Under the pieces are notes generated by a model, which was not told the origin of the DNA, made no database searches, and was given only the letters and a program-made list of their open reading frames with translations. A stretch of 64,000 nt of DNA from contig MZZL01000137.1 of NCBI GenBank assembly GCA_002749535.1, positions 456,345 through 520,344 of the forward strand, written 5' to 3'. This document shows positions 19,385-32,463 of this stretch, piece after piece. The first letter of the stretch is position 1. Every line of letters begins with the position of its first letter. The stretch comes from Apophysomyces variabilis. Taxonomy: Eukaryota > Mucoromycota > Mucoromycetes > Mucorales > Mucoraceae. The translations under genes were made by a program, and so were the position numbers.

Positions 19385-21966
19385 CTAGGCGCTCTGCACT
19401 GTAGATAAGCGTTCGTTCTGATCCACGAGATTAGCTGCTTTCTCTGCAAACTGCAAAGCCAAAACTTGCAGCCGAGATGGTTCCACTTGATGAAGAACGA
19501 CGCACTGCGACACCTGATCTAATGATGCTGACAATTCCTCATTCCAGATAATCTTTGCAACGATGGCCGACACTCGAGATACGGGCAGATCAAACATACT
19601 GGATAGTTGTGTCAATCCCAACGTGGAGTAATACGAGGCGTATGTGAAAAGATAAGTGCGGAGACCTTCTTCTTGGATTTTTCGGACAAGCATGTCTTTG
19701 ATTTGCTGAGTCTCGGGCATCAGATCCCAAACTTTAATTGCCAAAATGAAGTCTCTGGCTCTTTCCCACTCTCCTGATGCCAAAGCCTTAGCAGCGCTCA
19801 TGATATGGTCTCTAGTGTTCTCTGGGGGGCCAGCAAATGCCTGACGTTCGTTGTAATCCAACAATCTTCGGAATGGTCTCGAAATAAACTTCTTGTTGTT
19901 TGGTCCAGCTTGAGCTTGTGCTGGAATCTCTAAAAGCATAGAACTAGTCAAGAAAACGCATTCAAGAAGTTCCAAGTTGATGTGCATGTGGAAAGGCAAT
20001 TGACGCTGTCGCTCAAGCTGATCTAATTCAGGAGTTGTCTGCTGACCGTATCGTTGTGCCTGAACACCTTGTGCCAAAAGTTCCTTGACATGACCAGATC
20101 CTTGGATCTCCTGCAAGCATGCATGTGCTTCCTTGATCAGACCTTCACGGAAGGCGCAGAGACCAATTTGCACCATAGCACGGTTGTAAAGGGTTTGAGT
20201 GGCTACGTCGGCCTGATGGATAGTTTCTTGCAAATGAGACATCAGCAGCATGTCACGAGCAGTGTAGAATTTTTTGTGCAATGCGTAATGATAGATATGG
20301 CAAAGCATGGCACGTGTGCGCAGCACAGAGGCATTCTGATTGTAGAGGTAAGCACACAGCTGGTGAATTAACTGAGAAGGATCTTCAGCTTTGATGATTT
20401 CTGAATGGACACGCTCTGGTAACAGGCTTCTAGCAATATTTTCAATGGATTGAATAACTTGCTTGGGCTACAAAACCAAATGTGAGCAAAACGCCATAGT
20501 ACGCGACCATACAAATGCATTACCTTGTAATACAAATGCTCCAATCGTCGGACGACCACTCTAGCAGTGTTGTCCTTCATCTGATATCGTTCGCTGTAGG
20601 CTTGCACGCGCAATAAGCTGGCATACAATGAGGGCTCATCCCGAAGACGATCAATGTAGTCAGTGGTATGAGGGTCGATGTTCTGCAGTGACTTTGTGAA
20701 CTCATCGTCCAAACGTTCAACGAAGCTGACAATAGAGCCACGAAGTTGAATAATTTCTCCTTCGGCAGGCGTGACATCCTTATCCTCGTTGTCATATTCT
20801 TCGGCATCTTCGCGGATAACAAAAGATCCGTTGGTCTCCAAAATTTCGAGAAGAAGGTTTAATTCGTGTTCTGCCTTTTTCCACACCGGGATGGGCATGA
20901 ATCCCGCCATGCTGAGATTAATGTCGAAGCGGGATGAAATAAGAGCGAGCAAGACAGAAATCTTCTGGAATGGGGAGTGGGCTTTAGTCAGAAGAGTCTC
21001 CAAAATAGCAGTTTGTTCCTCGCGATTGGTGCTCTATGAAAGATTATGGAGTCAAAACTTCTGCAAAGCTTAACCACTGTTTGTACCTTTTTACCACGGT
21101 TTTCCAAAACTTCTCTAAGCTTAACAAAGAAGTTCTCACCCGAAAAGTCAAGCACATTCTTTCCATCCTTTCCAACGGTGGTGAAACCAGCCTCATCTTC
21201 CGGCTCCACTAAAGTAACCACTTTCTCTTTCTTTGTGAAGTTGTTCTTAGCTACAGCTGGGGTCTCATCCTTTTCTTCTTCCTCGTTTGCGCCAGCCATG
21301 AAAGATTCGGGGTCCTATCAATCGAATCTTGAATAAACGATGGCAATAGAGCAGACTTATTTACCTTTTTGTAGGCATCCACCAGGGCTTCGTGCTGTTT
21401 ACTGACTTTCTTCAACTTCTGCTTCATCCCATTCATTGCCTTATTATTAGCAGCGCTCAACTTCTTCTTCGTGGCTTTGTTATCTTGCACCAGATTGTCA
21501 AGTTCAACGATGGTCTTAATGTAGTCTTTAGGAATGGGAATCTTATCGAATCCAGAAGTCGCCTTCGTGATGAAGATATTCAACTTGTCGAATTCTGTGC
21601 AGCTACGCGTTAGCACTATATACTATTTTAGAGTTGGTCTTTTGTACCGGTAGAAATGAGTCCCCAATCGCTGTTCTTTTGACCGTTTTCGATGGCCTTG
21701 ATAGAATTCTGCATAGCTTCCAATCGCTTATCCTTAGCCGATTTAACTTGACGTCCGCGGCCCAATTCATCGTCTGATTCATCTTCGGAATCAGTTCCGG
21801 CGCCCTTCAAGAAACGAGAGCGACTGGGTTGCGCTTCTTGTTGTTGTTCTTCTTCTTCTGAACTTTCTTCGGCTGAGGATTCCAACTCTTCATCGGAGAT
21901 GTAGGACTCGTTGTCGGAGGAATCAGTCTCAGATTCACTGTCTGCTGAACGGAAGAAACGGGACAT
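19385..21966 (-). CDS. NIP1: Eukaryotic translation initiation factor 3 subunit C (Nip1)
   Basis: This core subunit of eIF3 bridges eIF1/eIF5 and the 40S subunit during initiation. Five exons (21648-21966, 21365-21594, 21087-21314, 20524-21033, 19385-20467) join in phase to about 789 residues, close to yeast Nip1 (812). The N-terminus MSRFFRSADSESETDSSD is the acidic/serine eIF5-binding tail of the family. STEFDKLN follows, then DPESFMAGANEEE and a helical body. The PCI region near the C-terminus reads YASYYSTLGLTQLSSMFDLP and VSRVSAIVAKIIWNEELSAS. The first intron acceptor is CTGCACAG at 21595, which restores STEFDKL. The nearer TAG gives a stop. Confidence 0.96.
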
Positions 21967-22499
21967 GATGTTTCGGTCTAATGGACTCGAGGCGAGATGA
22001 GAAGCACCGTCGAACTTTTTTATTTTACCTTCTGCGCAAACAAAAACTTTTTGCGGTGTTGTGACGTGCCTCCCAATTACAGCCAGTTTTTTTTTTTGGA
22101 GAGGCGACGTGACCTCCTTCCCAGCAAAGCTGGACACCTTTCAGAAGTTTGAGAGACTTCAAAGGAAACAACAATAAACTTTTGAGGCGAAGAGTTTTGC
22201 TTACACGCAAACCTGCAGTTTCACAGCACGCCCCTGGAAGCTATAAGCAGAAACCCTTGTCTCATAATTCAATATTAACCTAGTATGCTGTGAATGAGAC
22301 AATCTATAATTCAATGATGCTTGTGTCCAAAGCAATATCCTTGTTATGAAACGCATGATATAATTTCTAGAAATTTGCGTATGTCTGGAAAAGAATAGTT
22401 CAAGTGAATGGTGAAACAGTAGGGCCTTTTACTCCTCCACCCACAAAAAGATTACTATGGCTACGATCCGCTGAGACTTGCAGTGGTTTTTGCTACTTC
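21967..22499. other. Intergenic, eIF3c promoter region
   Basis: This is 0.53 kb between eIF3c and the upstream Mg2+ channel, both minus strand. The stretch GCGAGATGAG lies about 23-32 bases upstream of the eIF3c ATG. It resembles the PAC-type element found near ribosome-biogenesis and translation genes, but the match is imperfect. No other gene is seen. Confidence 0.4.
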
Positions 22500-24035
22500 T
22501 TACAAAATCTTGATCACTTTTCCAAAGTAGGTAACTGCGATCCAGTAAGCTGCCATGCCCAACATGATCCAATAGAACCAGTGAGTGTCGTTCAGAGCAT
22601 CGCCAGGGACCTGATCATGTTTTATAAATACTCGTTGGAGATGGACTACGTATCTTTTCCTTTCTCTTACCTTCACGTTCATTCCCCATAAGGAACTGAT
22701 AAGATGGAGTGGAATAAACACCGTACCCAGAAACGTTAATCGATTCATGACCTTGTTGGTCATTGAATAAGTATGTGACAATTCTACATTAACTTGGGCT
22801 AGATAATTGGTGTGAGCACGAGCGAGCATACGGCTATAATGATTGGTGTTTTGTGACATGGTTAAGACATGGTCTACGGAGAAAAAAAGTTAGCCTCTGA
22901 TATATGTTGACGCAAAGTAAGCCTGCCTTGAACATCGCCCAAATACATCTTAATATCACCAAGGGCAGGCTTATCCTCGTAACGTTTCATTAAACTTTTA
23001 ATGCCATCGACTTTGGCGCTTAAAAGACGAAGCAATTGCGTGGCACGTCGTCTGCAGCGACCGATACGTTTAAGCATATCCGCTCTTTCATCCTTACGTA
23101 GAAGGAGTGAGAGTTCATCAATTGATATAGTTTCCATTTGCACTTGCTGCACCACTGGCATGAAGCTGTCTACAATGTCATCGACCAAGGCATAATTCAT
23201 CCAATCTGGGTTGATCGAAGCGTGTTCTCGTAGGTAATTTGCTCTTTTGCGGACACGCTGCGGATGTACTGTCGCATTAAAGTGGAACTGTGTACGCCAG
23301 TCAGCTTAACAGCGAATGATTGATGCTGTTAACTTACTGTAAGTAGCCCTTCTTTAAATATAAGGTTATAAAAATTGTAGGGTTGTAGACGACCCGTGTG
23401 AGGATCGACGTCAAAACTACGACTGCATACAAATATATAGTTTGGAAAAACTGCGACCTTCTCACATTGCTCTCTAGCTTGAATGTCTTCTGCCGTCAAA
23501 GCATGGATGTGGAAGACTTTCTTCAGCACCCGCAATTCTTCGTCTGTCGGGCTTAGTACGTCGACCCACCAATTTTCAGTGGCCAGGACTTCTTCAATCG
23601 CCAAACGACCTTCATCCGATAACAATTGCGATACGCTTGTTTCCAATCCTGATTTGGCCGAATACAGATAGCATCGGGGAGTCTCAATAGGGAATCCAGT
23701 CAATTTGTGAAATTTCTGTTTCCTTTTTTGAGCATGCCTTGTTTGGAATTTTCTGCTACCTGTACCTTATCTAAAACGACTGATCCTTTCAATTCCTCAG
23801 ACTTTCGACGACAAGCTTCGACACTTTCATCAAACACGGTTAAATTGAACGTCTCGTCATGGGCCTGGGGATACAACACATCGGCTTCGACATTGTAGAA
23901 ATCAAGTCTTTCTTCGATGAAATCTGCCGATGGTGACATGTACCCGTAATTATCGGGAACAGCATCGTCATTAGATCGAGCAAAAGGAAGCTTGCCTAAT
24001 TTACGCAGTGCTGATGAGACTGTGGTAAAGGACAT
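22500..24035 (-). CDS. CorA-family Mg2+ transporter (Alr1/Mnr2 type)
   Basis: This pentameric magnesium channel sits at the plasma or vacuolar membrane. The exons 23766-24035 (or to 23760), 23338-23715, 22927-23287, 22671-22873 and 22500-22610 give about 440 residues. Landmarks are RCYLYSAKSG, WWVDVLSPTDEEL, FHIHALTAEDIQAREQCEK, NFYNLIFKEG and FHFNATVHPQRVRKR. Then comes a helical stretch ending LGDVQDHVLTMSQNTNHYS, then SLWGMNV with the CorA GMN selectivity motif, and a final helix WFYWIMLGMAAYWIAVTYF. The third intron begins GC rather than GT (CAAG|GCAGGC) and is needed to build VQDHV. The protein is short against yeast Alr1 (859) because the N-terminal extension is brief. The start is the ATG at 24035. 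Confidence 0.93.
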
Positions 24036-25672
24036 TGTCAGTGTATGGCATTGGACAAAAGAACATGGAAAAGTCGTTTATTGCCCGAGTGAAAGGGAAA
24101 AATACCCGAGTACTACCCTTTCTGCTTTTGCAGAAAGTGGGGCGAAACCAGAAGCAAGCTTCCGTTCTGCCGAACTCCGATTTATCCGCCCAAACTGATC
24201 ACAATGGGTTCATGAGTCTCGTAAATAGAATGAAGTATAATTTCTTCGCAAATGCTGCTCCAGATCAAATAGGCTAATAAGAGCTAATGCGGTTTTTCAG
24301 AGTAAATTTACTGTATCACTCGAGATGATGGCATAACTTGATTTGAACCCATGTCATCGGCACAAACAGCGGCAATCGTATCCGATAGCTTTAAATCGCT
24401 TGCGACCATAGATACTCTCATGGAAAAAAAGCAACAGCAGTGCACTTGCGAAAAAATTTCAGATATCAGGAAAAGTATACTTCGGTGATACACGCTAGAC
24501 TTTGCTAAGTTTTCAAGCAAAAACGGATCAGAAGACGGTTACAATTACATTCTTCCAGGACCAAAAAGATAAGACCAATGTTTCAATTCATACTTGGAAG
24601 ATCAGGAACGACATCTGGTTTCACCTTAGAAACTCCCACTGCGATCAAGGAACTTTTCAATTACCGCGTTCCATTCATTGAGTGACATTCATTCTGACTG
24701 CACGAAGGTCAACCGTCAAGTCGTTCAGAAACAAAATGCGTTCATAATTGGCTATAATACAATGCGAACTAGCTATGCGATGTTAAAAGATTGATACAGA
24801 ATAACATTAATCCGGTTTTTCAGCGTACCAAGGTCAATCAAATCACGTCTACAGCTAGACTTTTATTCGGATTGTGAGCGCACTGGTGGTCATATTCCAC
24901 CCTGAAAGTACAAAATAGGATTGGGTTAATATTTGACATATATATGATGCAGACTGACGGAACTCCAAAAAAGCAAGAGTGGATCATTGGGAAACTTCAT
25001 TAAAATCCACAAAAGCTCATCAAACGCAGCGATATTGAACTGAACTTCTCCCATTCAGCCTGCAAGAAGCAACATAAGTCTATTGAAACGGAGCCTGAGT
25101 GTTGCAATGAAAAACACGCAATGGAATTAAAGACATGGTTAATAACCGAAGCAAAATTGACAGAAAGTGCAAAAATACTAAGGGTGATCGGGCGTCTCAA
25201 GGTTATTCTATGTCGCATACAATTACACCTCTCTTTGTATTTGGATTCTGATGATAGCATATAATATCAATCAAGCAAAAGAATTAGAATCAAAAGTCGG
25301 CAGATAATCGAAAATATTGAAGACAGTTTATGAAATATAGTTAAAGGGGAAAACAAGAATGATGATAATTATTGTTGCTGCTATGGATTTCCTTAAATTT
25401 TTTTTGGCTTGCTTGTCTGTTTTGAATAAGCTGAAAAGTTTCTATCAGAAGGTAGACCAATGCCAATCGGCCGGAACAGATGTCGAAATAGGATCAATAA
25501 AACCTAGAAAAAATTACGTCAGCAAACTGAATTTAAGGATAGCAATTAAACAAGGAAGACCTTGTGGATGTCTCTGATTTGGTGTAGGTACAATTGACTT
25601 TGGATCAAGTGGTTGAACAATATCTAACAGACAGAACATCATTAGTCCACTTAATAGATGAGATTTCCTATA
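24036..25672. other. Intergenic, nothing recognised
   Basis: This is 1.6 kb of AT-rich DNA between the Mg2+ channel start and the FYVE gene end. ORFs up to 86 codons show no motif. A GGGTTCAAATC sequence (minus strand, near 24336-24346) resembles a tRNA B-box, but no cloverleaf can be built. Confidence 0.5.
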
Positions 25673-26243
25673 TCAACTACCATCGCGACCTAGTTCCATC
25701 ACTCCTTCCATTGATTGTGGTTGTGGCGTCATGTAACCATGACGTCTTGCCATCGTTTTTGTTTGTTGAACGGGTTGATCTTTTTTCTCTTGTAATTGAT
25801 GGTATTCATTCACGCAGTTGTTGCATCCACGTGAAAGATGACCACGCGGGTGAAATTGAGAGTTTTGATCCAAGCGAAAATAATTGGAACAATGGGTCGA
25901 ACAAAAGAGATCGCCACATCGACGACAATGATGCCGGCGTTCAAATAATCCAAAAGTAGTATTGCAACCAGGAAATCCACAAACGTCTGACTCTGAATCG
26001 GGCTGAGGCCAAAAGACGATGAAAAGAAACCGAGTTATTCAGAAAGACAAAGATGATTTTATATTGCATATTTACCTTCCAATGGTCTCTCCTAGGGGGA
26101 CCTGTCACAACTACTTCCACTGGCGTTGCTGGGACAGATTCTGATTTGGCATTGTCATGACCCGCAGTCGACGAGAAGCTCGCTGGTTGACCCAGGGTCA
26201 ATTGGGAAGGTCGTTTCTTCCGCGTAAGAGCATATATATCCAT
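25673..26243 (-). CDS. FYVE zinc-finger protein, about 165 aa
   Basis: FYVE domains bind phosphatidylinositol 3-phosphate on endosomes and vacuoles. Two exons (26076-26243 and 25673-26002) join in phase (GTAAAT donor, CCTCAG acceptor). The N-terminal 55 residues are basic and Ser/Pro-rich (MDIYALTRKKRPSQL). The finger (about residues 54-115) has the WxxD motif as WKPDSESDVC, the paired cysteines CGFPGC, the core FERRHHCRRCGDLFCSTHCS, and the last pair CNNC. The tail is Gln-rich, ending GRDGS. All eight zinc ligands appear present. It is much shorter than Vps27 or Fab1, and no other domain is seen. The start ATG at 26243 is the first Met of the spliced frame that is not preceded by an implausible hydrophobic leader. 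Confidence 0.85.
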
Positions 26244-27064
26244 TACAGCCTTTCTCAACTCACAGAGAAGAGGGGAAGAGCAATGTTGCCTGTCCTGCGT
26301 CGTTGCGCAGCAATGCAAATGTACCGATGTGAGGAGTTGCAAGCCAGAGCAAAAACCACGAAATGTGTTATAAACGAAAAAAAATAGCAACAACAGAACG
26401 ATTGGATCATACTTTAAGGTCCGATCCAAACTCTGACGCCTAAAAGCGCTCTCGGAGTCGAAACATTTAATTCCGAAATAGTTGAATCCAACATCTGGTA
26501 CCTAAAAGCATTCTAACTGAATCTCGCTTACCCGATATGCAAATAGCAAGATAAGGTATATACTTCACTGTGTATTTTAAGTGAAAACTTGTCTATAGTT
26601 TACCGATTCTGCCCATGCTCTCAATATTAATGATATTTCCAAAAGAAGTATTTGCCACATTTAACGATCCGCTAAAAGAAGAACATGGCAATCATATGCT
26701 AAAGGACTCAAAAATAGGTTACGTGATTGAAAATTGTTCGTGAACTATCTTGCACACTCAAATAGTTTGAAGACGTACACGTACAGTGTTTTGTTTACAA
26801 GTCAAATCGCATGCCTGGCAAATTACGCCAGCAGCAGCATCATGACTTCACCACTAAGTTGACGAATAATGTGTTGGGGATCAAAACAATTAATAATGTC
26901 TGACTCACTAAAAGGCATTAACGAATAAAGCATTGTGAAGTGATTAATTTCAGTATATATGAACATATACAGTATACATCGTTCCGTAGGAGCCATGGGA
27001 TTAGTAATTCATTCAGAACACTGCTCGTTACAAACAATTCTATATTTTCTTTCTAGGGAATATT
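26244..27064. other. Intergenic, nothing recognised
   Basis: This is 0.8 kb between the FYVE gene start and the 3' end of CBS, both on the minus strand. The frame upstream of 26243 stays open for about 60 codons (LLLLFFFVYNTF...) but is poor in coding character. I treat it as untranslated. Confidence 0.45.
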
Positions 27065-28944
<1,880 letters not shown>

Positions 28945-29767
28945 AACGAATAGTATATGTGTGTTTCTTGTAAGGTACTCCCAGGCACTGGTATTACGGC
29001 TCGTATTGTCAGTCACCTACGGCGTTCGAAAAAAAATTTTGGGCCAAGCCATTTTTGTTGCTTCCAGGGACCGGGGACGACCAAAGAAACATGGAACGAG
29101 CGAAAATGCCAATAGTTCGATAGGCGACCGTGCCATTGAGATACAACTTCCTTGTTTCTTACGTTGTGGCATAACGTATGGAAGTATTAGACAGGTATTG
29201 GAAAGTAAATCATTGAAAAACTCACCGACTACCCAAGCTGATTTGTCATCTGGGAAGCGGATAGAAACGTGCAGATCGTTACCAATTCACATTTACAGGT
29301 CCGCCAATCCATGCAATGCAACCTTGAAGGCTAACTGATCCAGCACACAAAGAAATAACCTAGGTTAAACTGAATTTTGAATGACACCTTCATTCAATTT
29401 GTTTATTCCTTGAATTTTAATCAAGTTAGCGAGGTACAATATTCTGTTTCAGTATCCTGTTTCAAGACTGCTGGACTTAATCTGTAGTGTGAAAAGTCCT
29501 AGCGTATGAAACGGGGTTGGATGTGGATGAACATTTAAGACCATGTTAGTAAAGGGTATTTCCCCTTTTGACTAAAGATACGCAACTCTCATCTCTTTTT
29601 GACGATCCAAAATTGAAAACCGTACGTAATAGGTTCTTAATTTGGTTAATATAGTTTGCTGAAGAAAATGTGTTCCAACGGCATTAATAATTCTGAGACA
29701 CTTCCAACATACATAAAGGCTTTGCAGGAAGTGCCGACGTAGGTTTTACTCATTACTTTACAGAATC
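28945..29767. other. Divergent intergenic region between CYS4 and HSP31
   Basis: This 0.82-kb stretch contains the promoters of both flanking genes. A 147-codon ORF at 28895-29338 overlaps the CYS4 first exon antisense and has no motif, so I leave it out. No RNA gene is recognised. Confidence 0.5.
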
Positions 29768-30511
29768 ATGTCGACTCTTCCACGCAAGGCTCTTATTGCC
29801 GTTACTAGCTATAACGGTGTTTTCTATGAGAACGAGGGCAAGAAAACGGGCCTCTTTTACACCGAGGCTCTACATCCTTATGAAGAGCTCGTCAAGGCTG
29901 GCTTTGAAGTTGATATTGTTTCGGAAACCGGAACTTGCGGACTGGACGAGCACTCTACACAAAAGGACTACCTCTCGGATGAAGATGAGAAAGTCTTGAA
30001 TGATCCTAACCACCCATTCAACGTCAAGCTCAACAAACATTTGCACAAGGCATCTGATCTTGATCCAAAGCAATACGGTCTATTCTTTGCCTCGGGTGGT
30101 CATGCTACTGTTTACGATTACCCTACAGCTCGTGGTTTGCAGAGCGTTGCAGAAGACATCTATAGTCGTGGTGGTGTTCTCTCTGCTGTATGCCACGGAC
30201 CCGCCATTCTTCCCGGAATTATCGATAGGTCGACCGGTAGATCTGTTATTGAAGGCAAAACTGTGACAGGCTTTACGACACCGGGTGAAGAACAGATGGG
30301 TTTGCTTGAAAAGATGAAGAAAGATGGTGTGATGACAATAGAGGAAGCAGCTGCCAAAGTCGGCGCTACTTACGTCTCACCTGCCCAGCCTTTCGATGAT
30401 TTTTCGAAGGTTGATGGCAGAATCATAACAGGTGTTAATCCTGCCAGTGCCAAATCAACCACTATCAATGCCATTAAGGTATTTGATGAAGTAGTGCAAA
30501 AGACAACTTGA
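29768..30511 (+). CDS. HSP31: Hsp31-type glyoxalase III / DJ-1 family chaperone
   Basis: This DJ-1/PfpI superfamily enzyme converts methylglyoxal to lactate without glutathione and acts as a stress chaperone. It is an intronless 247-residue protein, the expected length for fungal Hsp31 (237). The catalytic set is visible: the nucleophile elbow AVCHGPAIL with Cys142 and His143, and Glu33 in FYTEALHPYEEL. Other family blocks are SYNGVFYENEGKKTG, FFASGGHATVYDYP, TVTGFTTPGEE and GRIITGVNPASA. The start ATG 29768 is in good context and precedes a conserved LPRKALIAVTS strand. It lies between CYS4 and a quinone reductase, all linked to redox or carbonyl stress. Confidence 0.96.
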   Translation: MSTLPRKALIAVTSYNGVFYENEGKKTGLFYTEALHPYEELVKAGFEVDIVSETGTCGLDEHSTQKDYLSDEDEKVLNDPNHPFNVKLNKHLHKASDLDPKQYGLFFASGGHATVYDYPTARGLQSVAEDIYSRGGVLSAVCHGPAILPGIIDRSTGRSVIEGKTVTGFTTPGEEQMGLLEKMKKDGVMTIEEAAAKVGATYVSPAQPFDDFSKVDGRIITGVNPASAKSTTINAIKVFDEVVQKTT

Positions 30512-30669
30512 TTACAAGCCTTGTACCTTTTTCCTTCAATGACTGTTAAAAGCAGAATAAAAAAAATGCGTCAATAAATGATTAGGTTATCGGAGACCGA
30601 ACCCAAATGTTGCATTATTAATCGATGACCATTTTTTTTAAATTTCCGTAAAAGTCAAACCACAAAACG

Positions 30670-30677
30670 TATATAAA
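30670..30677 (+). promoter_or_regulatory. TATA box of the quinone reductase gene
   Basis: TATATAAA lies 55 bases upstream of the ATG at 30732, in the 220-base gap after HSP31. The spacing fits a TATA-driven promoter with a short 5' UTR. Confidence 0.55.
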
Positions 30678-30731
30678 GCCGTCCTTCTGCAATTCCTGCA
30701 AATAGAGCAACTTTTCACGTTACCCAATAAT

Positions 30732-32219
30732 ATGCGTGCTGTAATCGTTAAAGAACCCGGTAATTCTCGTGATATACAAGTTCGGGAAAAGGAAAAAGAA
30801 GATCGCAGTATGCGTAGCCAACTTACCTAGTTATCTAGGTGATGCAACCCAACTCTATATCGGTGAAATTCCGGCGCCGACGCCTACTGATACGCAAGTA
30901 CTGGTCAAGGTAAGCCATATGCTGAACTGTACATTTGGACACTCAATTAATTTACCGAAACAAAAGACGAAATGTTTTGCTTTGAACAGAATGGATATCG
31001 TCCAGCGCCAGGGCTTTTATCCTCCTCCACCAGGAGCAAGCGAGACATTGGGCGTGGAAATCTCAGGAATTGTTGAATCAATTGGCAAAAATGGTGAGAT
31101 AAGGAATAAGAATATTATAAAGAAGCTGACACAATGTTTTTCCCAGTTACCAAGTTTAAACCTGGCGATGCTGTGTTTGGGCTGATTCCTGGTGGAGGTT
31201 ATGCCGAGGTAAGGTTACCCCACTGATTCTTTTGTTTATCTGACAAATTAGTTGGGTTATATTTGTAGTATGCTGTCATTGAAGAGACTCTGACGATGCT
31301 CAAACCAGAAGCTCTATCGTTCGAGCAGGCTGCAGCCATCCCAGAAACCTGGTTTACTGCTTATCAAGCACTCTTCTTCGTAGCTGAACTTAAACCTGGT
31401 CAGGATGTGCTGGTTCATGCTGGTGCATCTGGTGTTGGTATTGCTGCCATTCAATTGGCAAAGCAACATGGCGCGTAAGAATGAATTAAAAATTTTGGCA
31501 TGAGGTTTTATTTCAATAGTATTAATTTGGCCACCTTTCATTTAGCCGTCATATATTCGTTACAGTTGGATCGGATGAAAAATGCCGGTTCTGTGAAGAA
31601 CTTGGTGCGACTCGTGCAATCAATTACAAGACAGAAGACTGGGCTAGAGTGGTAACCCTATGATTGAGATATGATTTAGTTTCTGTGTGTTGATAACGAA
31701 GTTAGATTGCCGAGGAAACATCTCAAAGAGGTGTGGACATTGTTATTGATTTCATTGGCAAAAACTACTGGCATCAAAATGTTGAAAGTTTAGCCATCGA
31801 TGGCCGAATGGTCATTTTGGCATTTATGAGCGGTAAGACCTATTGCACTTTCTCCTTATACTCATAAATATATCGTGATCTTCATATGTAGGCTACGAAA
31901 TTGAGAAGGCCGATCTTCGACCGCTTCTCAAGAAACGTCTGAGAGTGAGTCTGACGTTGCTGTGCGTGAGAATCGTTTATTTATTTGTTAATTTTTGCTG
32001 TAGATCGAGGCATCATCGTTGAGAAGTAGATCCCTTGATTATCAGGGTCGTTTACGAGATGCACTTTATGAGGATGTTATTCTTGGTCATCTTGCGAAAA
32101 AAAATGGAACGCTCAGATTATTCATAGACAAGACGTTTAACTGGCATGACATTGTAAAATGTCATGAATATTTGGAGAGTAATCAATCCATGGGCAAGAT
32201 CGTTGTTCAAGTTGTATGA
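30732..32219 (+). CDS. NADPH:quinone oxidoreductase, PIG3/TP53I3-like (zeta-crystallin family MDR)
   Basis: This is a medium-chain dehydrogenase/reductase without zinc ligands that reduces quinones or enones with NADPH. Nine exons can be followed. They read MRAVIVKEPG, DATQLYIGEIPAPTPTDTQV, FALNRMDIVQRQGFYPPPPG, LGVEISGIVESIGKN, FKPGDAVFGLIPGGGYAEYA, the family signature IPETWFTAYQALF, the Rossmann motif HAGASGVGIAAIQLAK, then VDIVIDFIGKNYW, GRMVILAFMSG, RSRSLDYQGRL, and a C-terminal MGKIVVQVV. Exon 2 uses the second of two nearby TAG acceptors (30838), because the first meets an in-frame stop. The RSR.L.YQ region and C-terminal KIV are typical of PIG3. The stop is TGA at 32217-32219. Confidence 0.92.
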
Positions 32220-32463
32220 AGATCAAATGAATCTATCAAAACAGACCTCTTCTAATAAACCACGCTCCCAGGTAACAAGACTTAGAGCGTGGAAAGAGAC
32301 GAAGGAAATAGTAAAGGATATGAAACATAGACGCTATGCCTGGGAAAGAGATGCACATCTGTTCGTGATGTTTCATTGTAGCATTTTTTCCTGCGTTTAA
32401 ATTTGACGGAGTTGAACTGTTTTCTTGTTTCTTTTCATTGTATTTCGCACTCTGTTGCATGCT

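Noticed and set aside
24330..24350. tRNA B-box-like GGGTTCAAATC on the minus strand
   Set aside because: No T-stem pairing, A-box or acceptor stem can be built around it.
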